Shown here one piece after another: positions 1 to 8,799 of a stretch of 64,000 nucleotides of DNA. Every line of letters begins with the position of its first letter. Position 1 is the stretch's first letter. Source of the DNA: Clostridium sp. MSJ-8. GTDB lineage: Bacteria; Bacillota; Clostridia; Clostridiales; Clostridiaceae. Made by a program: the position numbers and the translations under genes. The notes beneath the pieces are model-generated. The model searched no databases, was not told the DNA's origin, and saw only the letters and a list, made by a program, of their open reading frames with translations. The DNA lies in assembly GCF_018918325.1 (NCBI RefSeq), contig NZ_JAHLQH010000019.1:42781-106780 (forward strand), given 5' to 3'.

Positions 1-21
1 ATCGCTGGAAATAGAAAATAA
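1..21 (+). CDS. possible last codons of an upstream gene (perhaps fusA)
   Basis: Frame 1 reads six sense codons (I-A-G-N-R-K) and a TAA stop at 19-21, then a 44-base gap with the tuf ribosome-binding site. Elongation factor G (fusA) normally precedes tuf in this cluster, so this may be its C-terminus. Six residues are too few to confirm that, and it could be noncoding. Confidence 0.3.
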   Translation: MAGNRK

Positions 22-65
22 TTTAAATAAATAAACATTTAGTGTTTTAAGGAGGAATAAAAACA

Positions 66-1259
66 ATGTCAAAGGCAAAATTCGAAAGAACTAAACCACA
101 CGTAAATATCGGAACAATCGGTCACGTTGACCATGGTAAGACAACATTAACAGCAGCTATTACAACAGTATTAGCAAACAGAGGATATGCAGAAGCATTT
201 GATTATGCATCAATCGATAAAGCACCAGAAGAAAAAGAAAGAGGAATCACAATCAACACAGCACACGTTGAATATGAAACAGACAAGAGACACTATGCGC
301 ACGTTGACTGTCCAGGACATGCTGACTACGTAAAGAACATGATAACAGGAGCAGCACAAATGGATGGAGCAATCTTAGTTGTATCAGCAGCAGATGGTCC
401 AATGCCACAAACAAGAGAACACATCTTACTAGCATCAAGAGTTGGAGTTGACTATATCGTAGTATTCTTAAACAAAGCAGATATGGTAGACGATCCAGAA
501 TTATTAGAATTAGTTGAAATGGAAGTAAGAGAATTATTAAATGAATACAACTTCCCAGGAGATGACGTTCCAGTAATAACAGGATCAGCATTACAAGCAT
601 TAGAAAACCCAACAGATCCAGAAAAGACAAAATGTATATTAGACTTAATGGATGCAGTAGATAGCTACATTCCAACACCAGAAAGAGCAACAGACAAAGC
701 ATTCTTAATGCCAGTAGAAGATGTATTTACAATCACTGGTAGAGGAACAGTTGCAACAGGAAGAGTTGAAAGCGGAGTATTACACGTTGGAGACGAAGTA
801 GAAATCGTAGGATTAAAAGAAGAAAAAGGAAAGACAGTAGTAACAGGAATCGAAATGTTCAGAAAGTTACTAGATGAAGCACAAGCTGGAGATAATATAG
901 GAGCATTATTAAGAGGTATCCAAAGAACAGACATCGAAAGAGGTCAAGTATTATCACAACCAGGATCAGTACATCCACACAAGAAATTTGTAGGTCAAGT
1001 ATACGTACTAAAGAAAGAAGAAGGTGGAAGACATACACCATTCTTTGATGGATATAGACCACAATTCTATTTCAGAACAACAGATGTTACAGGATCAATC
1101 AAATTACCAGAAGGAATGGAAATGGTAATGCCAGGAGATCACATCGATATGACAGTTGAATTAATAACACAAGTAGCAATGGATGAAGGATTAAGATTCG
1201 CTATCAGAGAAGGTGGTAGAACAGTAGGTTCAGGAGTTGTTACTAGCATAATAGAATAA
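66..1259 (+). CDS. tuf: elongation factor Tu
   Basis: EF-Tu is the cytoplasmic GTPase that delivers aminoacyl-tRNA to the ribosomal A site. The 397-residue protein has the family's usual length. Its GTPase motifs are all visible: P-loop GHVDHGKT near residues 19-26, DCPGH near 81-85 and NKAD near 136-139. The two beta-barrel domains follow and include the GRGTVATGR stretch. An AAGGAGG site precedes the ATG by about 8 bases. Codon use is strongly biased, as expected for a very highly expressed gene. A terminator follows directly, so tuf ends one transcription unit and the S10 operon starts another. Identification is certain. Confidence 0.99.
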   Translation: MSKAKFERTKPHVNIGTIGHVDHGKTTLTAAITTVLANRGYAEAFDYASIDKAPEEKERGITINTAHVEYETDKRHYAHVDCPGHADYVKNMITGAAQMDGAILVVSAADGPMPQTREHILLASRVGVDYIVVFLNKADMVDDPELLELVEMEVRELLNEYNFPGDDVPVITGSALQALENPTDPEKTKCILDLMDAVDSYIPTPERATDKAFLMPVEDVFTITGRGTVATGRVESGVLHVGDEVEIVGLKEEKGKTVVTGIEMFRKLLDEAQAGDNIGALLRGIQRTDIERGQVLSQPGSVHPHKKFVGQVYVLKKEEGGRHTPFFDGYRPQFYFRTTDVTGSIKLPEGMEMVMPGDHIDMTVELITQVAMDEGLRFAIREGGRTVGSGVVTSIIE

Positions 1260-1281
1260 TTCGAAACTATTAAATAATAAT

Positions 1282-1318
1282 AAGAGTAAGGTAAGACGTC
1301 GCCTTGCTCTTATTTTTT
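1282..1318 (+). terminator. Rho-independent terminator after tuf
   Basis: A 10-bp stem (1282-1291 with 1302-1311, one G-T wobble) closes a 10-base loop and is followed by seven T residues. It lies 22 bases past the tuf stop codon and separates tuf from the S10 operon promoters. Confidence 0.93.
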
Positions 1319-1333
1319 TGTTATAATAAACCA

Positions 1334-1362
1334 TTGCAAGATGAAAAAAAATATAGTATAGT
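1334..1362 (+). promoter_or_regulatory. upstream promoter P1 of the S10 operon
   Basis: TTGCAA at 1334-1339 and TATAGT at 1357-1362 are separated by exactly 17 bases, a good match to a sigma-A promoter. It lies just after the tuf terminator and 76 bases upstream of a second, stronger promoter. Assigned by motif only. Confidence 0.6.
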
Positions 1363-1409
1363 AGATATCGGCAGCTAAATATTATTAATTGTAGTTTTTG
1401 ATAAAAAAC

Positions 1410-1438
1410 TTGAAAAAACTATATAAAAATAGTATAAT
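1410..1438 (+). promoter_or_regulatory. main promoter P2 of the S10 operon
   Basis: TTGAAA at 1410-1415 and a perfect TATAAT at 1433-1438 are separated by 17 bases, and the upstream flank is A/T-rich like an UP element. Transcription would start near 1445, at the head of the structured leader, and read into rpsJ. Confidence 0.85.
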
Positions 1439-1445
1439 GTAATAG

Positions 1446-1636
1446 TTGCAGGTCAAAACAACGATGAATCAAGAGGTTGCCGGACTTCCGGGGAATTCTT
1501 GATGAGTATGTCTGGATCTAGAATCCGACGACAGTACTTCTTCTGGTGTAGAGTGAGTACGAAACACCAGGAACAGTTTATGAAGAATACTGTTGTGCGT
1601 TCGAAGTAAAGCGTACATGAAAAGGAGGGAAATTAG
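1446..1636 (+). promoter_or_regulatory. structured 5' leader of the S10 operon (candidate r-protein autoregulatory RNA)
   Basis: About 190 untranslated bases separate promoter P2 from rpsJ and fold into several strong helices. ATCAAGA/TCTTGAT encloses CCGG-ACTT-CCGG (about 1467-1503). GTCTGGAT pairs with ATCCGAC (about 1509-1530). ACAGTACTTCTTC pairs with GAAGAATACTGT around an inner CTGGTGT/ACACCAG helix (about 1531-1593). TGTGCG pairs with CGTACA close to the ribosome-binding site (about 1593-1618). The region is visibly richer in G and C than its surroundings, as functional RNA tends to be in AT-rich genomes. Control of S10 operons by a ribosomal protein such as L4 is known in gammaproteobacteria. 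The regulator here is unknown and the function is inferred. Confidence 0.7.
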
Positions 1637-1945
1637 ATGGCAAAACAAAAAATTAGAATCAGATTAAAAGCATTTGATCATTCAATATTAGATCAATCAG
1701 CTGAAAAAATCGTAGAAACTGCTAAATCAACAGGAGCTAAGGTAGCTGGTCCAGTACCATTACCAACTGAAAAAGACGTAGTTACAATATTAAGAGCAGT
1801 TCATAAGTACAAAGACTCTAGAGAACAATTCGAAATAAGAACTCATAAGAGACTTATCGATATCGTTAATCCATCACCTAAGACAGTTGATGCATTAATG
1901 AGATTAAATCTACCAGCTGGAGTAGATATCGAAATCAAACTATAA
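1637..1945 (+). CDS. rpsJ: 30S ribosomal protein S10
   Basis: S10 is a 30S head protein and is also known as the antitermination factor NusE. The 102-residue product has the normal length and the conserved opening [13 protein letters not shown]. The [21 protein letters not shown] ending is also typical, so the gene is complete. A GGAGGG site sits 6-9 bases before the ATG. It is the first gene of the S10 operon, immediately after the structured leader, and rplC follows 71 bases later. No anomaly seen. Confidence 0.98.
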   Translation: MAKQKIRIRLKAFDHSILDQSAEKIVETAKSTGAKVAGPVPLPTEKDVVTILRAVHKYKDSREQFEIRTHKRLIDIVNPSPKTVDALMRLNLPAGVDIEIKL

Positions 1946-2016
1946 TTTTAATTATTTAAGCATGAACTATTATGATTGTTTAACAATCCGCTATTAGTTT
2001 GGGAGGTGTAGTGAAA

Positions 2017-2646
2017 ATGAAAAAAGCTATAATAGGTAAGAAAATTGGAATGACTCAAATATTTGACCAAAACGGTAAAGTTATACCAGTAACAGTAGTA
2101 GAAGCAGGTCCATGTGTAGTAATTCAAAAATTAACTACAGAAAAGAATGGATATGACGCTATTCAAGTTGGTTTTGGAGAAGTAAGAGAAAAATTACTTA
2201 ACAAGCCAGCAAAGGGTCAATTTGTTAAAGCAGGAGTATCTTTAAGAAGAACTGTTAAAGAATTCAGATTAGAAGATACAACTGGATATGAAGTGGGTCA
2301 AGAAATAAAGGCTGATATATTTGAAGTTGGAGACAAAGTTGATGTATCTGGAGTTTCTAAAGGTAAGGGATTCCAAGGTGTTATTAAGAGATGGAATGCT
2401 CAAAGAGGACCTATGACACACGGTTCTAAGTTCAAGAGAGCACCTGGTTCAATGGGAGCTTCATCAGATCCATCAAGAACTTTTAAGAATAAACATATGC
2501 CAGGTCACATGGGAGCAGTTAATACAACAGTATTAAACTTAGAAGTAGTAAAAGTTATACCTGAAAAGAACTTAATACTTATAAAGGGTGGTATCCCAGG
2601 TCCAAATAAAGCTAAAGTAGTAATAAGAAATACAGTTAAAGCTTAA
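2017..2646 (+). CDS. rplC: 50S ribosomal protein L3
   Basis: L3 is an early-assembly 50S protein whose long loop reaches toward the peptidyl transferase centre. I start it at the ATG at 2017, because GGGAGGTG at 2001-2008 is a well-spaced ribosome-binding site. The in-frame TTG at 1999 would lie on top of that site. The resulting 209 residues match the family. Conserved features are [10 protein letters not shown] near the N-terminus and the glycine-rich central segment with KGKGFQG and [11 protein letters not shown]. rplD follows after 26 bases in the standard order. Confidence 0.97.
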   Translation: MKKAIIGKKIGMTQIFDQNGKVIPVTVVEAGPCVVIQKLTTEKNGYDAIQVGFGEVREKLLNKPAKGQFVKAGVSLRRTVKEFRLEDTTGYEVGQEIKADIFEVGDKVDVSGVSKGKGFQGVIKRWNAQRGPMTHGSKFKRAPGSMGASSDPSRTFKNKHMPGHMGAVNTTVLNLEVVKVIPEKNLILIKGGIPGPNKAKVVIRNTVKA

Positions 2647-2672
2647 TTTCTTAGGGAAAGGAGGAATATAGA

Positions 2673-3293
2673 ATGCCTAAAGTAGGATTATTTAACAAAG
2701 AAGGAAAACAAGTTGGAGATATCCAATTAAATGATGAAGTATTTGCAGTAGAGGTTAATCAATATGCAATGCATCAAGTAGTTGTTGCGTTACTTGCAAA
2801 TAAGAGACAAGGAACTCAATCAGCTAAGACAAGATCTGAAGTAAGAGGAGGCGGAATCAAGCCTTGGAGACAAAAAGGTACAGGTAGAGCTAGACAAGGT
2901 TCTATAAGAGCACCTCAATGGATCAAAGGTGGAGTTGTATTCGCACCAAAGCCAAGAGACTACAGAATGTCAATTCCAAAGAGCATGAAAGTTGTTGCTA
3001 TGAAATCAGCATTAACTAGCAAGGTTCAAGATGGAGAAATGTTAGTAGTTGATAATTTAGATTTTGAAACAATCAAGACTAAACAAGTAGTTGAAATGTT
3101 AAAAGCTTTTGAAGCTAAGAAAACATTAATTATAACTGCAGAGTCAGATGAAAAAGTATATAAATCAGCAAGAAACATCGAAGGTGTTGAAGTAATGCCA
3201 GTAAACAATATAAATGTATATGATTTATTAAAGTTTGCTAAAGTTATCGTTACTAAGGATGCTGTATCAAAAATTGAGGAGGTGTACGCATAA
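2673..3293 (+). CDS. rplD: 50S ribosomal protein L4
   Basis: L4 lines the peptide exit tunnel with an extended loop, and in some bacteria it represses its own operon. The 206-residue protein has the conserved loop region [25 protein letters not shown] (positions about 46-70), given here only as its recognised motif area. A strong AAAGGAGG site precedes the ATG. The stop codon overlaps the rplW start (TAATG), which implies translational coupling. L4 is the first candidate ligand for the structured leader upstream of rpsJ, though that is only an inference from other bacteria. Confidence 0.97.
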   Translation: MPKVGLFNKEGKQVGDIQLNDEVFAVEVNQYAMHQVVVALLANKRQGTQSAKTRSEVRGGGIKPWRQKGTGRARQGSIRAPQWIKGGVVFAPKPRDYRMSIPKSMKVVAMKSALTSKVQDGEMLVVDNLDFETIKTKQVVEMLKAFEAKKTLIITAESDEKVYKSARNIEGVEVMPVNNINVYDLLKFAKVIVTKDAVSKIEEVYA

Positions 3294-3592
3294 TGAATTT
3301 ATGTAGCCATGATATAATTAGAAAACCTGTTATTACAGAAAAAACAATGGCAGCTATGGCTGAAAATAAGTACACTTTTATAGTTCATGTTAATTCAAAC
3401 AAATCTCAAATAAAGAGAGCAGTTGAAGAAGTGTTTGGAGTTAAGGTACAAAGCGTTCAAACAATTAATTCAATTGGTAAAACAAAGAGAATGGGTGTTC
3501 ACGTTGGAAAACGTGCTGACTATAAAAAAGCTATAGTTACACTTACTGAAGACAGTAATAGTATTGAATTCTTTGAAGGATTACAAGGCTAA
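3293..3592 (+). CDS. rplW: 50S ribosomal protein L23
   Basis: L23 sits at the exit of the peptide tunnel and is the docking site for trigger factor and the signal recognition particle. The 99-residue product has the family pattern: [11 protein letters not shown] near the N-terminus, [19 protein letters not shown], then the [14 protein letters not shown] segment. Its ATG overlaps the last base of the rplD stop codon, and a GGAGGTG site lies inside the end of rplD. Translation is therefore probably coupled to L4. No anomaly seen. Confidence 0.97.
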   Translation: MNLCSHDIIRKPVITEKTMAAMAENKYTFIVHVNSNKSQIKRAVEEVFGVKVQSVQTINSIGKTKRMGVHVGKRADYKKAIVTLTEDSNSIEFFEGLQG

Positions 3593-3646
3593 TTAAAGTG
3601 ATTTATTGGTTATCAAACCAGATAAGCTAAAAAAGGAGGGAATACA

Positions 3647-4480
3647 ATGGCAGTTAAAAAGTTTAACCCTACTACTCCATCTAGAAGACAAATGACAGTT
3701 CAATCATTTGATGAAGTTACTACAAGTACTCCAGAGAAGTCTCTTTTAGTATCTTTAAAGAAAACTGGTGGTAGAAATGCACAGGGTAAAATAACTGTAA
3801 GACACCATGGTGGTGGTGCTAAGAGAAAGTACAGATTAATTGATTTTAAGAGAAATAAGGATGGTATAGAAGGAAAAGTTGCTTCTATAGAATATGATCC
3901 AAATAGAACAGCATACATTGCTTTAATTTCATACAAAGATGGAGATAAGAGATATATATTAGCTCCTCAAGGATTAAAAGTTGGCGATGTAGTTGTATCT
4001 GGTGCAGATGCAGATATTAAACCAGGTAACGCTTTACCACTTAAGAATATTCCAGTTGGTACATTAGTGCACAACATAGAATTACAAGTAGGTAAAGGTG
4101 GTCAATTAGTTAGAGCAGCAGGTGGCTCAGCTCAATTAATGGCTAAAGAAGGAAATTATGCTACTTTAAGATTACCATCAGGTGAAATGAGATATGTTAG
4201 AATAGAATGTAGAGCTACAGTAGGAACTTTATCTAATCCAACTAACGATATCATTAACTTAGGTAAAGCAGGTAGAAAGAGACATTTAGGATGGAGACCA
4301 ACAGTAAGAGGTTCTGTTATGAACCCTAACGATCACCCTCATGGTGGTGGTGAAGGTAAATCTCCAGTCGGTAGACCAAGTCCAGTTACTCCATGGGGTA
4401 AACCAGCTCTTGGATACAAGACAAGAAAGAATAAGAAGTATTCAGACAGATTTATCGTTAAGTCAAGAAAATCTAAGTAG
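3647..4480 (+). CDS. rplB: 50S ribosomal protein L2
   Basis: L2 is one of the most conserved 50S proteins and is needed for subunit association and peptidyl transferase activity. The 277 residues match the usual length. The C-terminal region contains the hallmark [13 protein letters not shown], with the histidine near the catalytic centre, and ends in a basic tail. A strong AAAGGAGGG site precedes the ATG. The gene is followed by a perfect intercistronic hairpin before rpsS, described separately. Confidence 0.98.
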   Translation: MAVKKFNPTTPSRRQMTVQSFDEVTTSTPEKSLLVSLKKTGGRNAQGKITVRHHGGGAKRKYRLIDFKRNKDGIEGKVASIEYDPNRTAYIALISYKDGDKRYILAPQGLKVGDVVVSGADADIKPGNALPLKNIPVGTLVHNIELQVGKGGQLVRAAGGSAQLMAKEGNYATLRLPSGEMRYVRIECRATVGTLSNPTNDIINLGKAGRKRHLGWRPTVRGSVMNPNDHPHGGGEGKSPVGRPSPVTPWGKPALGYKTRKNKKYSDRFIVKSRKSK

Positions 4481-4481
4481 T

Positions 4482-4508
4482 ATGAAGAGAAAATATTTTT
4501 CTCTTCAT
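4482..4508 (+). other. perfect intercistronic hairpin between rplB and rpsS
   Basis: ATGAAGAGAAA at 4482-4492 pairs perfectly with TTTCTCTTCAT at 4498-4508, leaving a 5-base loop. The hairpin starts two bases after the rplB stop codon. No T-run follows it, so it is more likely an mRNA processing or stability element, or a weak pause, than a full terminator. Confidence 0.7.
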
Positions 4509-4548
4509 GTCTCAAATATTGCAAGTTGATGAAGGGAGGCATATATCA

Positions 4549-4827
4549 GTGAGTAGATCAACTAAAAAAGGACCTTTTGTCCATGCTGGATTATTTAAGA
4601 AAATAGAAGAAATGAATGCAAGTGGAGAAAAGAAAGTTGTTAAAACTTGGTCAAGAAGTTCAACAATTTTCCCACAAATGATAGGTCACACTATTGCTGT
4701 TCATGATGGTAGAAAGCACGTTCCTGTATACATATCTGAAGATATGGTTGGACACAAGCTTGGTGAGTTCGTATTAACTAGAACTTTCAAAGGCCATGTA
4801 GATACAGATAAGAAGGGTAAAAAATAG
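4549..4827 (+). CDS. rpsS: 30S ribosomal protein S19
   Basis: S19 is a 30S head protein that contacts S13 and the 50S subunit. I choose the GTG at 4549 as the start. It follows GGGAGG at 4534-4539 at normal spacing and gives the conserved opening (V)SRSTKKGPF. The ATG at 4507 would add a non-homologous tail that falls within the upstream hairpin. The 92-residue result has the usual family length and includes the signature region around [18 protein letters not shown]. rplV follows after 28 bases. Confidence 0.96.
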   Translation: MSRSTKKGPFVHAGLFKKIEEMNASGEKKVVKTWSRSSTIFPQMIGHTIAVHDGRKHVPVYISEDMVGHKLGEFVLTRTFKGHVDTDKKGKK

Positions 4828-4855
4828 AAAGTAGAGCCGGAAAGGAGGAACATAC

Positions 4856-5191
4856 ATGGAAGCTAGAGCTATAGCTAAATACGTTAGAATGTCTCCAATA
4901 AAAGTAGGAGCTGTTCTTGATTTAATAAGAGGAAAGAGCGTAAATGAAGCTTTTGCTATATTAGAATATTCTCCAAGAGTAGCAGCAGATGAAATACTTA
5001 ATGTATTAAAATCAGCAGTTGCTAATGCAGAAAATAATAATGCACTTGATTCTGACAGATTATATGTATCAGAAGCATATGTTGGTCAAGGTCCAACATT
5101 AAAGAGATACAGACCAATGGATCATGGTAAAGCATTTAGAATAAACAAAAAGACTAGTCATATAACAGTAGTTGTTAAAGAAAGAGCTTAA
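4856..5191 (+). CDS. rplV: 50S ribosomal protein L22
   Basis: L22 spans the 50S subunit, and its beta-hairpin lines the exit tunnel near the macrolide site. The 111-residue product starts [16 protein letters not shown]. Toward the C-terminus it carries the loop [18 protein letters not shown], which corresponds to the tunnel hairpin. AAAGGAGG lies 6 bases before the ATG. rpsC begins 19 bases after the stop codon. No resistance-type insertion or deletion in the hairpin is evident by eye. Confidence 0.97.
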   Translation: MEARAIAKYVRMSPIKVGAVLDLIRGKSVNEAFAILEYSPRVAADEILNVLKSAVANAENNNALDSDRLYVSEAYVGQGPTLKRYRPMDHGKAFRINKKTSHITVVVKERA

Positions 5192-5210
5192 AAGAAGGAG
5201 GGAAAGAATA

Positions 5211-5876
5211 GTGGGTCAAAAAGTAAATCCTCATGGACTTAGAGTTGGCGTTATTAAGGATTGGAATGCAAAATGGTATGCTAACAAAGCAGATTTTGCT
5301 AACAATTTAGTAGAAGATAACAAGATAAGAAAGTTTGTTAAAAAAGAACTATTTGCAGCTGGAATTTCTAAGATAGAAATTGAAAGAGCAGCTAAAAGAG
5401 TTAAATTAAATATATATACTGCAAAACCAGGAGTAGTTATAGGAAAAGGTGGAGCAGGAATTGAAGCTTTAAAAGCTAAGGTTTCAAAGATAGTTACAGA
5501 AAAGAATGTTTTAATAAACATTGTTGAAGTAAAAAATGCAGAATCAGATGCACAATTAATGGCAGAAAACATTGCTGCACAATTAGAAAAGAGAGTTTCA
5601 TTCAGAAGAGCTATGAAACAAACTATTCAAAGAGCTATGAAGCGTGGAGTTAAGGGAGTTAAAACTTCTTGCTCAGGTAGATTAGGTGGCGCTGAAATGG
5701 CTAGAACAGAACAATATCATGAAGGAACTATACCACTTCAAACATTAAGAGCTGATATCGACTATGGATTTGCAGAAGCCGATACAACTTATGGAAAAAT
5801 CGGAGTAAAAGTATGGGTATACAATGGCGAAGTTCTTCCAACTAAGAAAGTAGAAAAGGAAGAAGCTGAAGCATAA
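5211..5876 (+). CDS. rpsC: 30S ribosomal protein S3
   Basis: S3 forms part of the mRNA entry channel and helps unwind mRNA. I start it at the GTG at 5211. It follows AAGGAGGGAAAG and yields the conserved opening [17 protein letters not shown]. Earlier in-frame codons overlap rplV and are unlikely to be used. The 221 residues contain a KH domain (about 38-106) with [12 protein letters not shown] as the nucleic acid binding loop. A C-terminal S3 domain follows. rplP starts 17 bases downstream. Confidence 0.97.
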   Translation: MGQKVNPHGLRVGVIKDWNAKWYANKADFANNLVEDNKIRKFVKKELFAAGISKIEIERAAKRVKLNIYTAKPGVVIGKGGAGIEALKAKVSKIVTEKNVLINIVEVKNAESDAQLMAENIAAQLEKRVSFRRAMKQTIQRAMKRGVKGVKTSCSGRLGGAEMARTEQYHEGTIPLQTLRADIDYGFAEADTTYGKIGVKVWVYNGEVLPTKKVEKEEAEA

Positions 5877-5893
5877 GAAAGGAGGAATAAATT

Positions 5894-6328
5894 ATGTTAA
5901 TGCCTAAGAGAGTTAAGCATCGTAAGACTCAACGTGGTAGAATGAAAGGTAAGGCACATAGAGGTAATTTTCTAGCATACGGTGATTATGGAATTCAAGC
6001 TACAACTTGTGGTTGGATTACAAGCAACCAAATAGAAGCTTCCAGAATTGCAATAAATAGATATATTAAAAGAGGAGGAAAACTTTGGATAAAGATTTTC
6101 CCAGATAAGCCAGTTACTGCAACTCCTGCTGAAACTAGAATGGGTAAAGGTAAAGGAGCAGTTGAATACTGGGTAGCAGTAGTTAAACCAGGTAGAGTTT
6201 TATTTGAATTATCAGGTGTAGGTGAAGAAGTAGCTAGAGAAGCTATGAGACTTGCATCACATAAACTTCCAGTAAAGACTAAGTTCGTTACTAGAAAAGA
6301 TTTTGAGGAAATGGGTGGTGAAGAATAA
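5894..6328 (+). CDS. rplP: 50S ribosomal protein L16
   Basis: L16 contacts the A-site tRNA and is important for late 50S assembly. The 144-residue product begins [11 protein letters not shown] and has the conserved [13 protein letters not shown] and [18 protein letters not shown] segments. An AAAGGAGG site lies before the ATG. The stop overlaps the rpmC start in a TAATG arrangement, so L16 and L29 are probably translationally coupled, as is common in this operon. Confidence 0.97.
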   Translation: MLMPKRVKHRKTQRGRMKGKAHRGNFLAYGDYGIQATTCGWITSNQIEASRIAINRYIKRGGKLWIKIFPDKPVTATPAETRMGKGKGAVEYWVAVVKPGRVLFELSGVGEEVAREAMRLASHKLPVKTKFVTRKDFEEMGGEE

Positions 6329-6537
6329 TGAAGGCTAGAGAACTAAAAGAAATAGATAGAAAAGATTCTCAAAACTTAAACGTACAGTTAACAGATCTTA
6401 AAGCTGAATTATTCAATTTAAGATTTCAATTAGCTACCGGACAATTAGATAATCCTATGAGAATAAGAGAAGTTAAGAAATCTATAGCCCAAATCAAAAC
6501 CATCTTAAGAGAAGAAGAGATAAGGGTTCAACAGTAA
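6328..6537 (+). CDS. rpmC: 50S ribosomal protein L29
   Basis: L29 is a small, mostly helical 50S protein next to L23 at the tunnel exit. The 69-residue product has the typical MKARELKEI start and the conserved [35 protein letters not shown] region (positions about 27-61). Its start codon overlaps the rplP stop codon and it has only a weak upstream site (GGTGGTGAAG), which fits coupled translation. rpsQ follows after 23 bases. Confidence 0.96.
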   Translation: MKARELKEIDRKDSQNLNVQLTDLKAELFNLRFQLATGQLDNPMRIREVKKSIAQIKTILREEEIRVQQ

Positions 6538-6560
6538 TTCGAAAAGGAGGTAGGCCTTAA

Positions 6561-6815
6561 ATGGAAAGAGGATTAAGAAAGAAGAGAATCGGAAGAGTTG
6601 TTTCTAATAAAATGGATAAGACTATCGTAGTTGCTGTTGAAACTAAGGTAAGACATCCGCTTTACGGTAAAACTGTAAATAGAACAACTAAGTTTAAAGC
6701 TCATGACGAAAATAATGAAGCTCAAATAAACGATAGAGTATTAATAATGGAAACTAAGCCAATATCTAAAGATAAGAGATGGAGACTTGTTGAAATAGTT
6801 GAAAAAGCTAAATAA
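6561..6815 (+). CDS. rpsQ: 30S ribosomal protein S17
   Basis: S17 is a primary 16S rRNA binding protein with an OB fold. The 84-residue product carries the family pattern: [21 protein letters not shown] near the N-terminus, HPLYGKTV, and the [22 protein letters not shown] segment. AAAAGGAGGT precedes the ATG at normal spacing. Order and spacing are standard, and nothing unusual is seen. Confidence 0.97.
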   Translation: MERGLRKKRIGRVVSNKMDKTIVVAVETKVRHPLYGKTVNRTTKFKAHDENNEAQINDRVLIMETKPISKDKRWRLVEIVEKAK

Positions 6816-6844
6816 TACGCGTTAAACTGAAAGGAGGGTATTCA

Positions 6845-7213
6845 ATGATACAACAACAAACTGTTCTTAAGGTTGGAGATAACTCAGGAGCAAAAGAAAT
6901 AATGTGTATAAGAGTTCTTGGTGGTTCTAAAAGAAAGTTTGGAAACATCGGAGACGTAATAGTAGCAAGCGTTAAAAGTGCAACACCAGGCGGAGTTGTT
7001 AAAAAAGGTGAAGTTGTTAAGGCTGTTATAGTAAGATCAAAGAGAGGATTAAGAAGAGCTGACGGTTCTTATATCAAATTTGATGAAAATGCAGCAGTTA
7101 TAATAAAAGATGATAAGCAACCAAGAGGAACTCGTATATTCGGACCTGTTGCTAGGGAGCTAAGAGATAAAGAGTTTAATAAAATATTATCATTAGCACC
7201 AGAAGTTCTATAA
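6845..7213 (+). CDS. rplN: 50S ribosomal protein L14
   Basis: L14 lies at the subunit interface and contacts 16S rRNA helix 14; it is also the docking site of the silencing factor RsfS. The 122-residue product starts [18 protein letters not shown] and shows the conserved [13 protein letters not shown] and [13 protein letters not shown] motifs. An AAAGGAGGG site is present. It begins the spc portion of the merged cluster, with no promoter visible upstream. Confidence 0.98.
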   Translation: MIQQQTVLKVGDNSGAKEIMCIRVLGGSKRKFGNIGDVIVASVKSATPGGVVKKGEVVKAVIVRSKRGLRRADGSYIKFDENAAVIIKDDKQPRGTRIFGPVARELRDKEFNKILSLAPEVL

Positions 7214-7230
7214 TAGAGGAGGTGTCTAAT

Positions 7231-7545
7231 TTGAAAGTGCACGTAAAAAAGAATGACAATGTTATAGTTGTTTCAGGTAAAGATAAAGGTAAAACTGGAG
7301 AAGTTTTAAAAGTATATCCTAAAACAGGCAAAGTAATTGTTTCAGGAGTTAATATAGTTAAAAAACATCAAAAGGCTAACAGAAACCAAGCTGAAAGTGC
7401 AATAATCGAAAAAGAAGGTGCAATATACAGCTCAAAGGTTATGTTATACTGCAAAAAATGTAAATCTGCTACAAGAGTTAGCAATAAGATATTAGAAGAT
7501 GGTTCAAAAGTTAGAGTATGTAAAAAGTGCGGAGAAACATTCTAA
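7231..7545 (+). CDS. rplX: 50S ribosomal protein L24, with a C-terminal zinc ribbon
   Basis: L24 is an assembly-initiating 50S protein with an N-terminal KOW motif (VSGKDKGKTGEVLKV). I choose the TTG at 7231, because AGGAGGTG at 7217-7224 lies 6 bases upstream. The GTG at 7222 overlaps that site and cannot be used with it. The 104-residue result fits the family. The C-terminal part has a clear four-cysteine pattern, C74-x2-C77 and C97-x2-C100, which looks like a zinc ribbon. rplE follows after 29 bases. Confidence 0.95.
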   Translation: MKVHVKKNDNVIVVSGKDKGKTGEVLKVYPKTGKVIVSGVNIVKKHQKANRNQAESAIIEKEGAIYSSKVMLYCKKCKSATRVSNKILEDGSKVRVCKKCGETF

Positions 7546-7574
7546 TAGAATCTGAAAGGAGGTACTCGTAAACA

Positions 7575-8114
7575 ATGGCAAGACTAAAAGAAAAGTATGA
7601 TAATGAAATAGTATCAGCTATGATGGAAAAGTTCGGTTATAAAAACATAATGGAAGTTCCTAAATTAGAAAAAATAGTAATCAACATGGGTGTTGGTGAA
7701 GCTAGAGAAAATCAAAAAGTATTAGAATCTGCAGTTGCTGATTTGACTTTAATAGCAGGTCAAAAACCTATATTAACAAGAGCAAAGAAGTCAGTTGCGA
7801 ACTTTAAAATAAGAGAAAACATGGCTCTAGGATGTAAAGTAACATTAAGAAGCGAAAAAATGTATGAATTTGCTGATAAGTTAGTATCAATAGCATTACC
7901 AAGAGTTAGAGATTTCAGAGGAGTTTCTGATAAATCATTTGATGGTAGAGGAAACTATTCACTAGGTATTAAAGAACAATTAATATTCCCAGAAATTGAA
8001 TACGATAAAGTTGATAAAGTAAGAGGAATGGATATCATCTTCGTTACAAGCGCTAAGACTGACGAAGAAGCAAGAGAATTATTAAGATTCCTTGGAATGC
8101 CATTCGCTCAATAA
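7575..8114 (+). CDS. rplE: 50S ribosomal protein L5
   Basis: L5 binds 5S rRNA and contacts the P-site tRNA in the central protuberance. The 179-residue protein has the usual length and the conserved [11 protein letters not shown] motif near residues 33-43. LPRVRDFRG and the [20 protein letters not shown] region are also present. AAAGGAGGT lies upstream of the ATG with a slightly longer spacer. The gene is followed after 15 bases by the short zinc-type S14 gene. Confidence 0.97.
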   Translation: MARLKEKYDNEIVSAMMEKFGYKNIMEVPKLEKIVINMGVGEARENQKVLESAVADLTLIAGQKPILTRAKKSVANFKIRENMALGCKVTLRSEKMYEFADKLVSIALPRVRDFRGVSDKSFDGRGNYSLGIKEQLIFPEIEYDKVDKVRGMDIIFVTSAKTDEEARELLRFLGMPFAQ

Positions 8115-8129
8115 TAAGGAGGGAACACG

Positions 8130-8315
8130 ATGGCACGTAAGGCAATTATTGAAAAATGGAGTAAAACACCTAAGTATAGCACAAGAGCTTATACTAGATG
8201 TAGAATATGTGGTAGACCACATTCAGTATTAAAGAAATATGGTATCTGCCGTATTTGCTTTAGAGAACTTGCTTATAAGGGAGAAATTCCAGGATGCAAG
8301 AAGGCAAGCTGGTAA
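8130..8315 (+). CDS. rpsZ: 30S ribosomal protein S14, zinc-binding type Z
   Basis: S14 is a 30S head protein. This is the short 61-residue type Z form rather than the roughly 90-residue zinc-free form. Cysteines C24, C27, C40 and C43 make the zinc site (CRICGRPH and CRICFRE). An AAGGAGGG site lies before the ATG. Firmicutes often encode a zinc-free paralog elsewhere for use in zinc limitation, but none is present in this window. The symbol rpsN is used equivalently. Confidence 0.97.
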   Translation: MARKAIIEKWSKTPKYSTRAYTRCRICGRPHSVLKKYGICRICFRELAYKGEIPGCKKASW

Positions 8316-8345
8316 TACAAGTTATCGAAAGGAGGCACATTAAAA

Positions 8346-8744
8346 ATGGTTATGACAGATCCAATAGCAGATTTGCTAACACGTATAAGAAACGCAAATG
8401 CTGTTAAACATGAAGTAGTTGAAGTACCTTCTTCAAATGTTAAGAAGGAAATTACAAATATATTATTACAAGAAGGATATATTAAAGAAATTGATGAATA
8501 TAGTGATGGAATAGTTCCAATGTTAAGAATATCTCTTAAATATGGTGCTAACAAGGAAAAGGTAATCACTGGAATCAAGAGAATATCTAAACCAGGATTA
8601 AGAGTTTATTGTAAGAAGGAAGAAATTCCTAAAGTTCTTAATGGTTTAGGAGTAGCTATAATATCAACTTCAAAAGGAATAATGGTTGATAGAGAAGCTA
8701 GAAAATTAGGACTAGGCGGAGAAGTTATCTGCTACGTTTGGTAG
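8346..8744 (+). CDS. rpsH: 30S ribosomal protein S8
   Basis: S8 is a primary 16S rRNA binding protein, and in Escherichia coli it represses the spc operon. The product is 132 residues from the first ATG. A second in-frame ATG at 8352 gives [15 protein letters not shown], the commonest form in the family. The AAAGGAGG site suits either start. The C-terminal [26 protein letters not shown] region is typical. A 55-base gap separates it from rplF. Confidence 0.97.
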   Translation: MVMTDPIADLLTRIRNANAVKHEVVEVPSSNVKKEITNILLQEGYIKEIDEYSDGIVPMLRISLKYGANKEKVITGIKRISKPGLRVYCKKEEIPKVLNGLGVAIISTSKGIMVDREARKLGLGGEVICYVW

Positions 8745-8799
8745 AATAAAAAGTTTTAGTTAAAATATAATGTACGATAATTAATCAGGAGGTGCGACA

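Noticed and set aside
253..702. A 149-codon open frame on the minus strand inside tuf, very rich in leucine
   Set aside because: It is the antisense of the biased codons of tuf (repeated GAA, GCA, TTA), has no ribosome-binding site, and its composition mirrors tuf. Shadow frame only.
4341..4529. A 62-codon + strand frame overlapping the end of rplB
   Set aside because: It is a frame-shifted shadow of the rplB C-terminus and has no ribosome-binding site of its own.
5231..5572. A 113-codon minus-strand frame within rpsC
   Set aside because: Antisense shadow of rpsC, with no ribosome-binding site and no family resemblance.
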